This document shows, piece after piece, positions 41,356 through 49,530 of a DNA stretch of 64,000 nt; the first letter of the stretch is position 1, and each line of letters opens with the position of its first letter. The stretch covers positions 1-64,000 of the forward strand of contig JAQXVU010000012.1 in NCBI GenBank assembly GCA_029225085.1, read 5' to 3'. A program made the position numbers and the translations under genes. The notes beneath the pieces were generated by a model that was not told the DNA's origin, ran no database searches, and was given only the letters and a program-made list of their open reading frames with translations. Source of the DNA: Eggerthellales bacterium (GTDB lineage: Bacteria > Actinomycetota > Coriobacteriia > Coriobacteriales > Eggerthellaceae).

Positions 41356-41528
41356 AGAAATCACCCTCTCTGAGTATGTAGCGGTACGCCATCTCACCGA
41401 CAACGTAGGCAGGGTTCTGCACAACCCGAAACCAGGGAACGACTCTGCACAATCTGTCCCTCAACAATCAAGCCTACTCGTAGGCATGTCCTTTGGCTAT
41501 TCGACAAATTCCGCAATTGTTGGTGTCA

Positions 41529-44114
41529 TTATCTTTCCAAAAGTGCAGGCTTTGTCCAATTACGCAAACGCAGAGCGTTTCCCACTACGCAAAGACTCGA
41601 GCAGCTCATGGCAGCCGCCGCCAACATGGGGTTCAGGGTGATGCCCGCCCATACGAAGAGGCCAGCCGCCACCGGAATACACAGAGCGTTGTAGATAAGA
41701 GCCCAGAACAAGTTCTGCTTCACGTTGCGCATAGTGGCACGGCTTATGTCGAAGGCTGCGGCAACCTCTTCGGCGCTATTGCCCATGACCACCACATCGG
41801 CACAGTCTATGGCCACATCGGTACCCGCTCCCATGGCAATGCCCACATCGGCACGGGCCAGAGCTGGGGCATCGTTAATGCCGTCGCCCACCATGGCCAC
41901 GGTACCCGCCTCCCGCAGATCCCGGACCACCTGCTCCTTGCCCTCGGGCTTCACCTGGGCAATGACCTCGTCGATGCCCACCCGAGCTGCCACCGCAGCC
42001 GCCGTGCGCTCATCGTCACCGGTGACCATAACGGTTCGGTAGCCCTGACCTCGCAGCCATGCCACCGTTGCCGCCGCCTGAGGACGAAGGGTGTCCGCCA
42101 AAGCCACGCCGCCAAGAAGCTTACCGTCACAGGCAAAGTACAGCACCGTGGCTCCTTGCTCCGCCAACTCCTGAGCCCAGGTGGAAAGAGGTTGTACGCT
42201 AACGCCGACCGATGCCATCAGCTCGGCGTTGCCGCCCAAGCACTCCACCCCATCTATGCGGCAGCGTACGCCGCCGCCGGGAATCTGGGTGAACTCGTCG
42301 AGGGAAACAAGGGGAACCTGCTCGCCCGAGGCCTGCTCGCCCGGGACTTGCTCGCCCAGCTCCGCATGGGCGGCCTGCTCGCCATGCTCCGTCTGCTCGC
42401 CCGAGGCCTGGTCTCCGAGCTCAGCTTGCCCGCCTCGAGGGAAACCCTCAGCAACAGCATCGGCCTGCACGTCGGAATCATCAAGCGCACCAAGCGCAGC
42501 TTGCTTCCTCACATAAGCAACCAGGGCCTTACCCAGAGGATGCTCGGAGCGAACCTCCAGAGCGTAGGCCACGGAAAAAAGCTCGCTGACATTTTTCTTA
42601 GCTCCAGCGCTGGCGCTGGCGATTGCGCCATCAGCAACAGCCGCATTGCCGCCAGCGTCGGGGCTCACGGCGTCTGCGGGCGCATCGCTGCCAGCAGCAA
42701 TCACGTCAGCAGCAACAGACGCATCGGTGCCAGCAGCCATCGCGCCAGCGTCATCCAGAGCACGCACGCTCACCACAGCAGGATGTCCCCAGGTCAGCGT
42801 ACCCGTCTTGTCGAAAGCCACCGTCTTCACCTTGCAGCAGGACTCCAGGGCCTCAGCGCTCTTCACCAGAATGCCCGCCGACGCACCACGGCCCATACCC
42901 ACCATAAGGGCCGTAGGCGTTGCCAGACCCAAAGCACAGGGGCAGGAGATCACCAGCACCGTCACGGCGTAGTTCAAAGCGGTTCCCACATCGGCACCCA
43001 GAAGCATCCAGGCTGCAAAGGTTACGCAGGCAATGCCAATGACCGCAGGCACGAAGATGCCGCTGACCTTGTCGGCAACGCGTTGCACCGGAGCCTTCGA
43101 GCTGGTGGCATCATCTACCAGCTCGATGATCTGAGAGAGCACCGTATCCCTGCCCACATGAGTGGCCTTCACCACCACCCAGCCGCCGGTACACAAAGTG
43201 GCGCCCACTACCTCATCACCTGCCGCCTTATCAACAGGGTCGCTCTCGCCGGTAAGGGCACTCTCGTCTACCGTGCAGGTGCCTTCCACAATGACACCGT
43301 CAACGGGCACGGTCTCGCCAGTGCGCACTACCACCAGATTGTCCTTCTTCACCTGATTCAGGCTCACCACCTGCTCCTGGCCCTCTACCAGCATGGTTGC
43401 CTGCGCGGGCACCAGGTTAAGCAGACTGTCGAGGGAGTCCGTGGTGCGTTCCTTAGCGCGAGCTTCCAGATACTTACCGAGGGTAATGAGGGTCAGAATC
43501 ACGCCGGCGCTCTCAAAGTACAGGCTCATCGCGGCTTCCTGCACCCCCGCCATATCAGCGGCAGCTGTAGCCAACACAATGCGCACCAAGCCGTAGCAGC
43601 CATATAAGGTGGAAGCAGTGGCGCCCAAAGCCACCAGAGTGTCCATGCTCGGCGCACCCTGGAACAGGGATTTGAAGCCACGTTGGAAGAGGACGAAGTT
43701 CACCACAACGATAGGAGCCAGCAGCACCAGCTCGATAAGGGCCACCCATAGCAGGTTCTCGTGGCCGGAGAGGAAAGCCGGCAGGGGCCATCCCAGCATA
43801 TGGGCCATACCCAGATAGAACAGAGGCACGCAGAAGATGGCCGAGATGACCAGACGCCGCTTCACGGTCTTGGGCTGGTCACCGTCCTCCCCCACCTTTT
43901 CGGTGGAAAAGCCAATTTCGCGCACCGCCGCACGAATATCCTCAGCGGTCTTCTGTCCGCCTTCAAACTCTACATCCATAGAGTTCTTCAGCAGATTCAC
44001 CGCCACAATCTGCACGCCGGGAACCTCACTCACCCTGCGCTCTACGCGAGAGGCGCAGGACGCGCAGTGCATGCCAAGCACATCGAAGCGTTGCCGCAAC
44101 CTTACCATCTCCAT
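41529..44114 (-). CDS. copA: Copper-exporting P1B-type ATPase (CopA)
   Basis: 861 residues. One N-terminal metal-binding domain with [12 protein letters not shown] (about 15-26), membrane helices, TGES phosphatase loop (TGESDPVD), the CPC permeation motif [11 protein letters not shown] (about 395), phosphorylation site [18 protein letters not shown], and [27 protein letters not shown] with these flanks indicates Cu(I) export. The nucleotide-binding domain contains two low-complexity insertions (Ala/Asp/Gly-rich at about 465-505; Gly-Glu-Gln-rich GEQASGEQ-type at about 560-600) absent from standard CopA. Start is uncertain: ATG at 44114 or 44108. Confidence 0.94.
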   Translation of the reverse strand: MEMVRLRQRFDVLGMHCASCASRVERRVSEVPGVQIVAVNLLKNSMDVEFEGGQKTAEDIRAAVREIGFSTEKVGEDGDQPKTVKRRLVISAIFCVPLFYLGMAHMLGWPLPAFLSGHENLLWVALIELVLLAPIVVVNFVLFQRGFKSLFQGAPSMDTLVALGATASTLYGCYGLVRIVLATAAADMAGVQEAAMSLYFESAGVILTLITLGKYLEARAKERTTDSLDSLLNLVPAQATMLVEGQEQVVSLNQVKKDNLVVVRTGETVPVDGVIVEGTCTVDESALTGESDPVDKAAGDEVVGATLCTGGWVVVKATHVGRDTVLSQIIELVDDATSSKAPVQRVADKVSGIFVPAVIGIACVTFAAWMLLGADVGTALNYAVTVLVISCPCALGLATPTALMVGMGRGASAGILVKSAEALESCCKVKTVAFDKTGTLTWGHPAVVSVRALDDAGAMAAGTDASVAADVIAAGSDAPADAVSPDAGGNAAVADGAIASASAGAKKNVSELFSVAYALEVRSEHPLGKALVAYVRKQAALGALDDSDVQADAVAEGFPRGGQAELGDQASGEQTEHGEQAAHAELGEQVPGEQASGEQVPLVSLDEFTQIPGGGVRCRIDGVECLGGNAELMASVGVSVQPLSTWAQELAEQGATVLYFACDGKLLGGVALADTLRPQAAATVAWLRGQGYRTVMVTGDDERTAAAVAARVGIDEVIAQVKPEGKEQVVRDLREAGTVAMVGDGINDAPALARADVGIAMGAGTDVAIDCADVVVMGNSAEEVAAAFDISRATMRNVKQNLFWALIYNALCIPVAAGLFVWAGITLNPMLAAAAMSCSSLCVVGNALRLRNWTKPALLER

Positions 44115-44169
44115 CCAAGCCCGCGACGTTGCAGGCCCATCCTATTATTTGGAATGCGCCACGGGGACG

Positions 44170-44475
44170 CTACCATCTCCAACCGTGAATGCCCGTGAAG
44201 GTGATGTCCTTCAACCCGAAGAAGCTGCGCAGACCCAGCGTCACCTTGTCGTCGAACTCGAAGACCGCGGTGCAATATACCTTGCCCAGCTCTGTATCCA
44301 GCACGTGACGGGACTTCTTCTCCATCCCCTCAGCCTGCTTGTCCGTAAGGAACTTAGCCGACACCTCCGCGAAGCCACAGGTGGAGGTCCCCGAATCTAC
44401 CAGCTCCACTTCGATATGGTGGTAGCCCTTCTTGTTCATGTAGTCCTTCAACTCATTTGAAAGCTCTGCGTTCAT
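44170..44475 (-). CDS. Conserved hypothetical protein heading the copper operon
   Basis: 101 residues, soluble, no signal. I do not recognise the family. Two Cys are present (GTSTCGFAEV, VYCTAVFEFDD), spaced about 34 residues, and the C-terminus ends FTGIHGWRW. The fold looks alpha/beta, faintly like HesB/IscA-type proteins, but the cysteine pattern does not match. It has an excellent ribosome-binding site (GAAGGAGGCGGC) and lies 55 bp upstream of copA, so a role in copper sensing or sequestration is possible. Confidence 0.7.
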   Translation of the reverse strand: MNAELSNELKDYMNKKGYHHIEVELVDSGTSTCGFAEVSAKFLTDKQAEGMEKKSRHVLDTELGKVYCTAVFEFDDKVTLGLRSFFGLKDITFTGIHGWRW

Positions 44476-44777
44476 GCCGCCTCCTTCTCAGGTGTTCGTT
44501 TCTCATTCGCTACAATGATTCACCAATGAACCTACCATGTTCCGTCGCCGCCTTTGGCCGCAGTTGCCGCGAAAAGCACGATGCAGCAAGCGGTTGCCCG
44601 GCCGCGCGTCGCTGGCGGCCACGGCTGCCCGGCCGCGCGACACCGGCGCCCAGGGCTGCCGCCGACAGCCTCGTCGCTGGCGCGGTCACCAGCCCCATCG
44701 CCAGCATGGTCACCAGCCTCGTCGCTGGCGGCCAGGCCGAACCCGACGGAACCTCAGCGCAGATAAGGAGCCCCGCT
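44476..44777. other. Gene-free, GC-rich interval with direct repeats
   Basis: Between the divergent copper operon and the hydrolase gene. Contains TCATT-N6-AATGA (44503-44518), a possible operator. TGCCCGGCCGCGCG occurs twice 31 bp apart (44595, 44626), and CAGCCTCGTCGCTGGCG twice 48 bp apart (44666, 44714). A long in-frame extension of the hydrolase frame runs through it but is low-complexity and lacks a start signal. Confidence 0.6.
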
Positions 44778-45659
44778 ATGGGTTGGAACAGCAAGGCCCG
44801 CAAAAAGGCCGAGGAGGACAGGCGCAAAGAGGACGCCCGCTACCAGGAGCGCTACGAGGAGGAGCTGAAGAAGATCCAGTCCCGCAAGAAGCGCCCTCTG
44901 CGCGATCTGGGCGTGTTCCTCATCGCTGCCCTGCTGCTCATCGCCCTTGGCGGTGGCATCTACCTGTTCAACCAGTCCCACGCCACTGACGAGGCCAAAG
45001 CCATCACCGCGCTGGCCGACTCCGAAGGCGTTGCCAACGGCGTGAAGGTCAGCAAGCTGCAGGACGGCTACCTGCTGTACGAGCCGGTTAGCAGCACCCA
45101 CAGCCAAACCCAGGACACCGGCGTCATCTTCTACCCTGGTGGCAAGGTGGAATCCGATGCCTATGCTCCCTTGCTGCAGAAGCTGGCAGCCCAGGGCGTT
45201 ACCTGCGTTGCAGTCACCGTGCCCTTCAACCTCTCTATGCTGAACACCAACGCTGCTGATGGCGTAGCCCAGCAGGTTCCCCAGGTCAGCACCTGGTACG
45301 TCATGGGCCACTCCTTAGGCGGCGTATCCGCATCTTCCTATGCAGCGGCCCACACCGACTCCGTAACTGGCTGCATCTTCCTGGCATCCTATCCTTCCGA
45401 CGATCTGTCCGGCTCCGGCCTTCGCACCCTGAGCATCTACGGCACTGAAGACGGCGTCATGAACCGCGACAACTACGAATCGGCCAAGACGCTGCTCCCC
45501 GCAGACAGCCAAGAGATGGTCATCCAGGGCGGCAACCATGCCCAGTTCGGCAATTACGGTAAGCAGGACCACGACAACGATGCATCCATCACCGCCGATG
45601 ACCAGCAGCAACAGGCTGTGAACACCATCATCAGCTTCCTCACGAACGTATCCGCCTAG
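44778..45659 (+). CDS. Membrane-anchored alpha/beta hydrolase
   Basis: 293 residues from the ATG at 44778, chosen for AAGGAG 8 nt upstream. A charged N-terminus (Lys/Glu/Arg coil, 1-45) is followed by one membrane helix (LGVFLIAALLLIALGGGIYLF, about 50-70) and an extracellular alpha/beta-hydrolase domain: VIFYPGGKVESDAY, nucleophile Ser in MGHSLGG (about 178-184), Asp/Glu in YGTEDGVM, and His in GGNHAQFG (about 258). The fold resembles dienelactone-hydrolase-like esterases. Substrate unknown. It stands alone between two convergent metal operons. Confidence 0.85.
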   Translation: MGWNSKARKKAEEDRRKEDARYQERYEEELKKIQSRKKRPLRDLGVFLIAALLLIALGGGIYLFNQSHATDEAKAITALADSEGVANGVKVSKLQDGYLLYEPVSSTHSQTQDTGVIFYPGGKVESDAYAPLLQKLAAQGVTCVAVTVPFNLSMLNTNAADGVAQQVPQVSTWYVMGHSLGGVSASSYAAAHTDSVTGCIFLASYPSDDLSGSGLRTLSIYGTEDGVMNRDNYESAKTLLPADSQEMVIQGGNHAQFGNYGKQDHDNDASITADDQQQQAVNTIISFLTNVSA

Positions 45660-45722
45660 CCCTCGCGGAGCACGAGCGCCCGTTGCCTGCGGGCGCATGC
45701 ACCCGCGCGTCTTCGCGACAGC

Positions 45723-47777
45723 CTACGAACGTATCCGCATGGCCCGCATGGCATTCAGCACGGCGATGACGCAGACGCCCACATCGCCAAAGACCGCCAG
45801 CCACATGGTGGCAAAGCCCACCGCGGCCAAAGCCAGAATAGCCAGCTTCACGCCCAAGGCGATGACGATGTTCTGCCAGACGATGGCCATGGTCCTGCGA
45901 GCGATGCGCACCGCCAGAGCAATGCTCGAAGGCTTGTCGTCCATGAGCACCACGTCCGCCGCTTCAATAGCAGCATCGGATCCCAGTGCGCCCATGGCAA
46001 TGCCCACGTCCGCACGGGTAAGCACCGGCGCATCGTTAATGCCGTCGCCCACGAAGCACAGGGTGCCCTTGGTACCCTGCAGCTCGCCGAGGAGGTCCTC
46101 GACCCGCTGCACCTTGTCCTGGGGCAGCAGGCCGCCCTGGCACTCATCGACTCCCAGCTCGGCAGCAACGGCTTCAGCCACCTGGGGCCTATCGCCGGAA
46201 AGCATGACCGTGCGTCTCACGCCCACCTCATGCAAAGCAGCGATGGCAGCCTGAGCATCGGGCTTCACCGCATCGGAGATGACCACGGCACCCAGGTAAA
46301 CCCCGTCCTTGGCCGCATACAGCACCGTGCCGGTGCTTTCCACCTCGTCATAGACCACGTTATGGGCTGCCAACAGCTTGCCGTTGCCCACCATGATTTC
46401 GTGGAAAGTGTCGCCGCAAGCCTCCGATGTCTGCATGCCATCGAGGACATCGGCGCCAGCGTCGGCTGGCTGAATACCGAAAACGTCGCTCACCTGGGCG
46501 ATGACGCCCTGGCCGCTAATCTCCTGCACATCGCCCACCAGCTCCGAACGAATCCTCTTGCCAACAGCAAACGTACGCTCTGCGGGGCCAGCCGCAACAG
46601 CAGATGCGGCTTCTTCCACACCATCCGTGAAAGCGCGCACCACTGATTGCGCCACGGGATGGGTGCTGAGGCTCTCGGCATGGGCAGCCCAGGCCAGGAT
46701 TTCCGCAGGGTTTACGCCTGACTGGGGCAGCACCGCAGTAACCGCGAAGGAACCCGTGGTCAGGGTACCGGTCTTATCGAAGACCACCGTGTCAGCCTTG
46801 GCCAGGGCCTCTAGATAATTGCCGCCCTTCACCAAGATGCCCTTTCGAGAGGCGCCGCCAATGCCGCCGAAGAAGGACAGGGGCACGCTGATAACCAAAG
46901 CGCAGGGGCAGGACACCACCAGGAAGATGAGACCACGCTGCACCCAATCGGACCAGGGCAAGCCCGCCGCCAAAGGAGGAAGCACCGCCAGGGCAAGTGC
47001 GCAGCCAGTGACGATGGGAGTGTAGTACCGGGCGAAACGGGTGATGAAGCTCTCCGTACGGGCCTTGCGTTCGCTGGCGTTCTCTACCAGTTCCAGAATG
47101 CGCGCCACCGTGGAGTCCTCGTAGGCCTTGGTGACCTGCACCGTCAACGCGCCAGACAGGTTCACGCAGCCGCTGATGACCTGATCGCCCACCTCGGCGG
47201 CGCGAGGAGCCGACTCACCGGTAAGGGCCGCGGTATCTAACTGGGAGCTTCCAGCCACGATGATGCCATCGAGGGGGATGCGCTCTCCGGGCTTCACCAC
47301 AATGGTGTCACCCACGGCAACCTCGTCGGGGTCTACCTCCTCAAGCTCGCCCTCCACCAGAAGATTGGCGTACTCGGGGGCGATGTCCATCATATCGGCG
47401 ATAGACTGGCGGCTCTTGCCCACGGCATAGCCTTGAAACCACTCGCCCACCTGGTAGAAGATCATCACCGCAGCGCCCTCGGCCATATGAGGGTCGGACT
47501 CGGGGAAGAACACCAGGGCGAAGGCGCCGATGGTGGCCACCGACATGAGGAAGTTCTCGTCGAAGACCTGACCGTTCACCACGCCATGGCCAGCCTTGCG
47601 CAGCACGTCATGGCCAGCGATGAGATAGGGCACCAGAAACGCCGCGAACTCCGCGTAGAGCGCATAGGGCTCCGGCAACCACGCCTCGAAGGGCAGGGCG
47701 AAAACCACCAGGAACAATCCCAGTGCCACCAAGATGCGCTTCAGGTGCTTCTTCTGCTTTTTCGTGAGAGCGACCAC
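45723..47777 (-). CDS. Zinc/cadmium-exporting P1B-type ATPase
   Basis: About 684 residues. The GTG at 47777 has AGGAGAG 7 nt upstream; a TTG at 47783 is the alternative, and there is no ATG nearby. No N-terminal metal-binding domain; its place may be taken by the separate 72-residue protein just upstream. Motifs: TGESAPR, SCPCALVISVP (CPC), DKTGTLTTG, STHPVAQ (HP), [20 protein letters not shown], and the last-helix Lys (GVKLAIL) and Asp (FGDVGVCVIAVLNAMR) of zinc/cadmium/lead pumps (ZntA/CadA group). Third gene of an ArsR-controlled operon. Confidence 0.94.
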   Translation of the reverse strand: MVALTKKQKKHLKRILVALGLFLVVFALPFEAWLPEPYALYAEFAAFLVPYLIAGHDVLRKAGHGVVNGQVFDENFLMSVATIGAFALVFFPESDPHMAEGAAVMIFYQVGEWFQGYAVGKSRQSIADMMDIAPEYANLLVEGELEEVDPDEVAVGDTIVVKPGERIPLDGIIVAGSSQLDTAALTGESAPRAAEVGDQVISGCVNLSGALTVQVTKAYEDSTVARILELVENASERKARTESFITRFARYYTPIVTGCALALAVLPPLAAGLPWSDWVQRGLIFLVVSCPCALVISVPLSFFGGIGGASRKGILVKGGNYLEALAKADTVVFDKTGTLTTGSFAVTAVLPQSGVNPAEILAWAAHAESLSTHPVAQSVVRAFTDGVEEAASAVAAGPAERTFAVGKRIRSELVGDVQEISGQGVIAQVSDVFGIQPADAGADVLDGMQTSEACGDTFHEIMVGNGKLLAAHNVVYDEVESTGTVLYAAKDGVYLGAVVISDAVKPDAQAAIAALHEVGVRRTVMLSGDRPQVAEAVAAELGVDECQGGLLPQDKVQRVEDLLGELQGTKGTLCFVGDGINDAPVLTRADVGIAMGALGSDAAIEAADVVLMDDKPSSIALAVRIARRTMAIVWQNIVIALGVKLAILALAAVGFATMWLAVFGDVGVCVIAVLNAMRAMRIRS

Positions 47778-47789
47778 CGGCAAACTCTC

Positions 47790-48008
47790 CTACAAAATGA
47801 CCGTGCAGTCAGGCTCGATCTTCTTGAAGATGCGTAGGCTCTCCTGCAGAGCAGCCTCGAACTTGTCGTCCTCTGCCACCAGGGTAAACTTCTGGGTGAG
47901 GAAGTTCACGGAAGCCTTCTGCACTCCGTCGATCTTCGCAATGCCGTCCTGAATCTTCGCGGCGCAGTTCGCGCAGCACAGGTCTTCGAGCTTGTAGGTC
48001 TTACGCAT
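47790..48008 (-). CDS. Heavy-metal-associated domain protein (separate metal-binding domain)
   Basis: 72 residues, a single HMA fold. The metal site is DLCCANCAAK (Cys-Cys-x2-Cys, residues about 9-13), and the fold continues VQKASVNFLTQKFTLVAEDD. ATG at 48008 with AGAAGGAA upstream. Located 12 bp before the ATPase start. It looks like the N-terminal domain of a ZntA-type pump expressed as its own protein and probably passes zinc to the ATPase or senses it. Confidence 0.9.
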   Translation of the reverse strand: MRKTYKLEDLCCANCAAKIQDGIAKIDGVQKASVNFLTQKFTLVAEDDKFEAALQESLRIFKKIEPDCTVIL

Positions 48009-48104
48009 GATGGTTCCTTCTCGTTTCGTTTGCCAGCCACGCAGCCAGCAGTTAGCAGCCAGCGAGCATCCTTGCTTCACAAGGCGCTTCTCGCCCGCCC
48101 TTCC

Positions 48105-48545
48105 CTATTCGCAGATATGGCTCATGCCCTGAGCCAAGATGGAATGCACGTGGTCGTCGGACAGTGAGTAGATCACGTTCTTGCCGTCGCGGCGAAAGCG
48201 CACCAGACGAGCACTCTTCAAAGCCCTGAGCTGGTGAGATACGGCGCTCTGGCTCATGCCCACGCTTTCAGCCAGATGGGCGACGCACAGGTCGCCATCC
48301 ATGAGGGCGTAGAGAATCTTGATGCGGGTGGTATCGCCGAACACGCGGAAAAGATCGGCCAGATCGTAGAGGAGCTCCTCGTCGGGCATGTCCTCGGTTA
48401 CAGCGGCGCCAACGCAGGTATCGTCCTGAGCGCTAGCCGTCTGACGGCCGTCAGCCTCAGCACCAGCCATTCGGAAAGCGGAAGCTTCCGCACCGGCATC
48501 TTGGGCGCCAGAAGCATCGGTCGTGCGAAGTTCATCGGTTGCCAT
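48105..48545 (-). CDS. ArsR/SmtB-family zinc-responsive repressor
   Basis: 146 residues from the ATG at 48545 (GGAAGGGAG upstream). An Ala/Asp-rich N-terminal extension (1-50) precedes the winged helix: LADLFRVFGDTTRIKILYAL, DLCVAHLAESVGMSQSAVSHQLRALKSARLVRFRRDGKNVIYSL. The C-terminal helix has Asp-x-His and, 11 residues on, His-x-x-Glu (DDHVHSILAQGMSHICE), the complete alpha-5 zinc site of SmtB/CzrA. The alpha-3N CVCD site is only partly kept (DLCVAHL). It should release DNA on zinc binding. The operator at 48561 fits. Confidence 0.93.
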   Translation of the reverse strand: MATDELRTTDASGAQDAGAEASAFRMAGAEADGRQTASAQDDTCVGAAVTEDMPDEELLYDLADLFRVFGDTTRIKILYALMDGDLCVAHLAESVGMSQSAVSHQLRALKSARLVRFRRDGKNVIYSLSDDHVHSILAQGMSHICE

Positions 48546-48560
48546 AGGGTTCTCCCTTCC

Positions 48561-48584
48561 ACATATGAGCAACTGCTCATATGT
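48561..48584 (-). promoter_or_regulatory. SmtB/CzrA-type operator
   Basis: ACATATGAGCA, 2-nt centre, TGCTCATATGT: a perfect 11-bp inverted repeat, with the ATATGAnCA...TGnTCATAT core known for SmtB/CzrA proteins. It overlaps the -10 box and lies 16 bp before the arsR start. Confidence 0.9.
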
Positions 48585-48610
48585 TAGAACATAGGAACAG
48601 CCCGTGTCAA
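48581..48610 (-). promoter_or_regulatory. Promoter of the zinc-efflux operon
   Basis: On the minus strand a perfect TTGACA (48610-48605), 18-bp spacer, TAACAT (48586-48581). The operator begins inside the -10 box, so repressor and polymerase must compete. Confidence 0.82.
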
Positions 48611-48725
48611 CAATGGCCAAGGGGCAAACAAAAGAAGCTGTGGAAGATAAGCGACTGAGGCGACGGCTCGAAGGAGGCACCCCCTCTCACGCCGAAGCAG
48701 CAGGCCCTCCCCCAGCGGAAGACGA

Positions 48726-49382
48726 TTAATCGAGGAGGCGTACGGCGCTCACCAGCTGGGCGGGCTCCTTCACCAGCACGTTCGGCTCATAGCGCAGCAG
48801 CTCGGAGCCAGAGAAGAACTTGCCCCACGCAACGGCGATGGCATCCATGCCGGCGGCTTGGGAAGCCTGAACGTCATAGGGGCTGTCGCCCACGTAGATG
48901 CACTCATAGGGGTACAGACCCATGTCCTCAGCAGCGCGAATGAGGGGATCAGGCAGGGGCTTGTGGCCAGAGGACTGCTCGAGGCCATAGATGATTTCGA
49001 AGTAGGAGTCGATGCCGGCATAGCGCAGACCGCCTGCCACCAGGGCCTGGCGCTTGGAAGAGACCACGCCCAAGCGATAGCCCATGGCCTGCAGCTCCTG
49101 CAGAGCCTCGGGAATGCCAGGGAACGCGGGGGACTTCTCTAAAAGGTCCCGCTCGTTATGGGTGCGGTACACCTGCACCAGCTGATCTACCTGCTCAGGG
49201 ATCTCTGCGAAGTGCTGCATCTGATCGAGCAGGGGCTTTCCCACCATATGCAGCAGCTCTTCATCAGGGATGTCGTGACCAAGGACCTGGTTCATGGCGT
49301 AGTGCATGCTCACGCGAATAGCGTCGAAGGTATCCGACAGCGTGCCGTCATTGTCGAAGAGCACTGCCTTGATCTTTGCCAC
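48726..49382 (-). CDS. HAD-family phosphatase (phosphoglycolate phosphatase/PpaX-like)
   Basis: 218 residues from a GTG at 49382 with GAGGGGAG upstream. Motif I DNDGTLSDT (with Asn between the two Asp, 10-18), motif II SSKRQ (about 108), motif III Lys in SGHKPLPDP, motif IV GDSPYDVQAS (about 165). The helical cap between motifs I and II makes it subclass I, like Gph/PpaX. The substrate is not predictable; a general phosphoglycolate or pyrophosphate phosphatase role is most likely. Confidence 0.88.
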   Translation of the reverse strand: MAKIKAVLFDNDGTLSDTFDAIRVSMHYAMNQVLGHDIPDEELLHMVGKPLLDQMQHFAEIPEQVDQLVQVYRTHNERDLLEKSPAFPGIPEALQELQAMGYRLGVVSSKRQALVAGGLRYAGIDSYFEIIYGLEQSSGHKPLPDPLIRAAEDMGLYPYECIYVGDSPYDVQASQAAGMDAIAVAWGKFFSGSELLRYEPNVLVKEPAQLVSAVRLLD

Positions 49383-49472
49383 GGGTTCTCCCCTCTTCCT
49401 CTCGCTGAGTCTCTGGATTCATGCGTCCCTGTCGCAAGAACCCAGTATCTCACGATAGACGTGAATACGAAA

Positions 49473-49500
49473 TGAGGGGCCTGCATAAGCAGGCCCCTCA
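49473..49500 (-). terminator. Terminator after the OYE-type reductase
   Basis: TGAGGGGCCTGC pairs perfectly with GCAGGCCCCTCA around ATAA; on the minus strand it is followed by TTTCGTATT. It lies 31 bp past the stop codon. Confidence 0.85.
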
Positions 49501-49530
49501 CATGCTGAAAGCTATGCTATGCGGTAAGGC

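Noticed and set aside
44503-44518. Copper operator (CopY/CsoR type) before the copA operon
   Set aside because: TCATT-N6-AATGA is a short dyad that matches neither the CopY box nor typical CsoR sites; too weak to claim.
44457-44777. N-terminal extension of the alpha/beta hydrolase
   Set aside because: Low-complexity and GC-rich; the ATG at 44778 has a proper ribosome-binding site and starts a sensible cytoplasmic tail.
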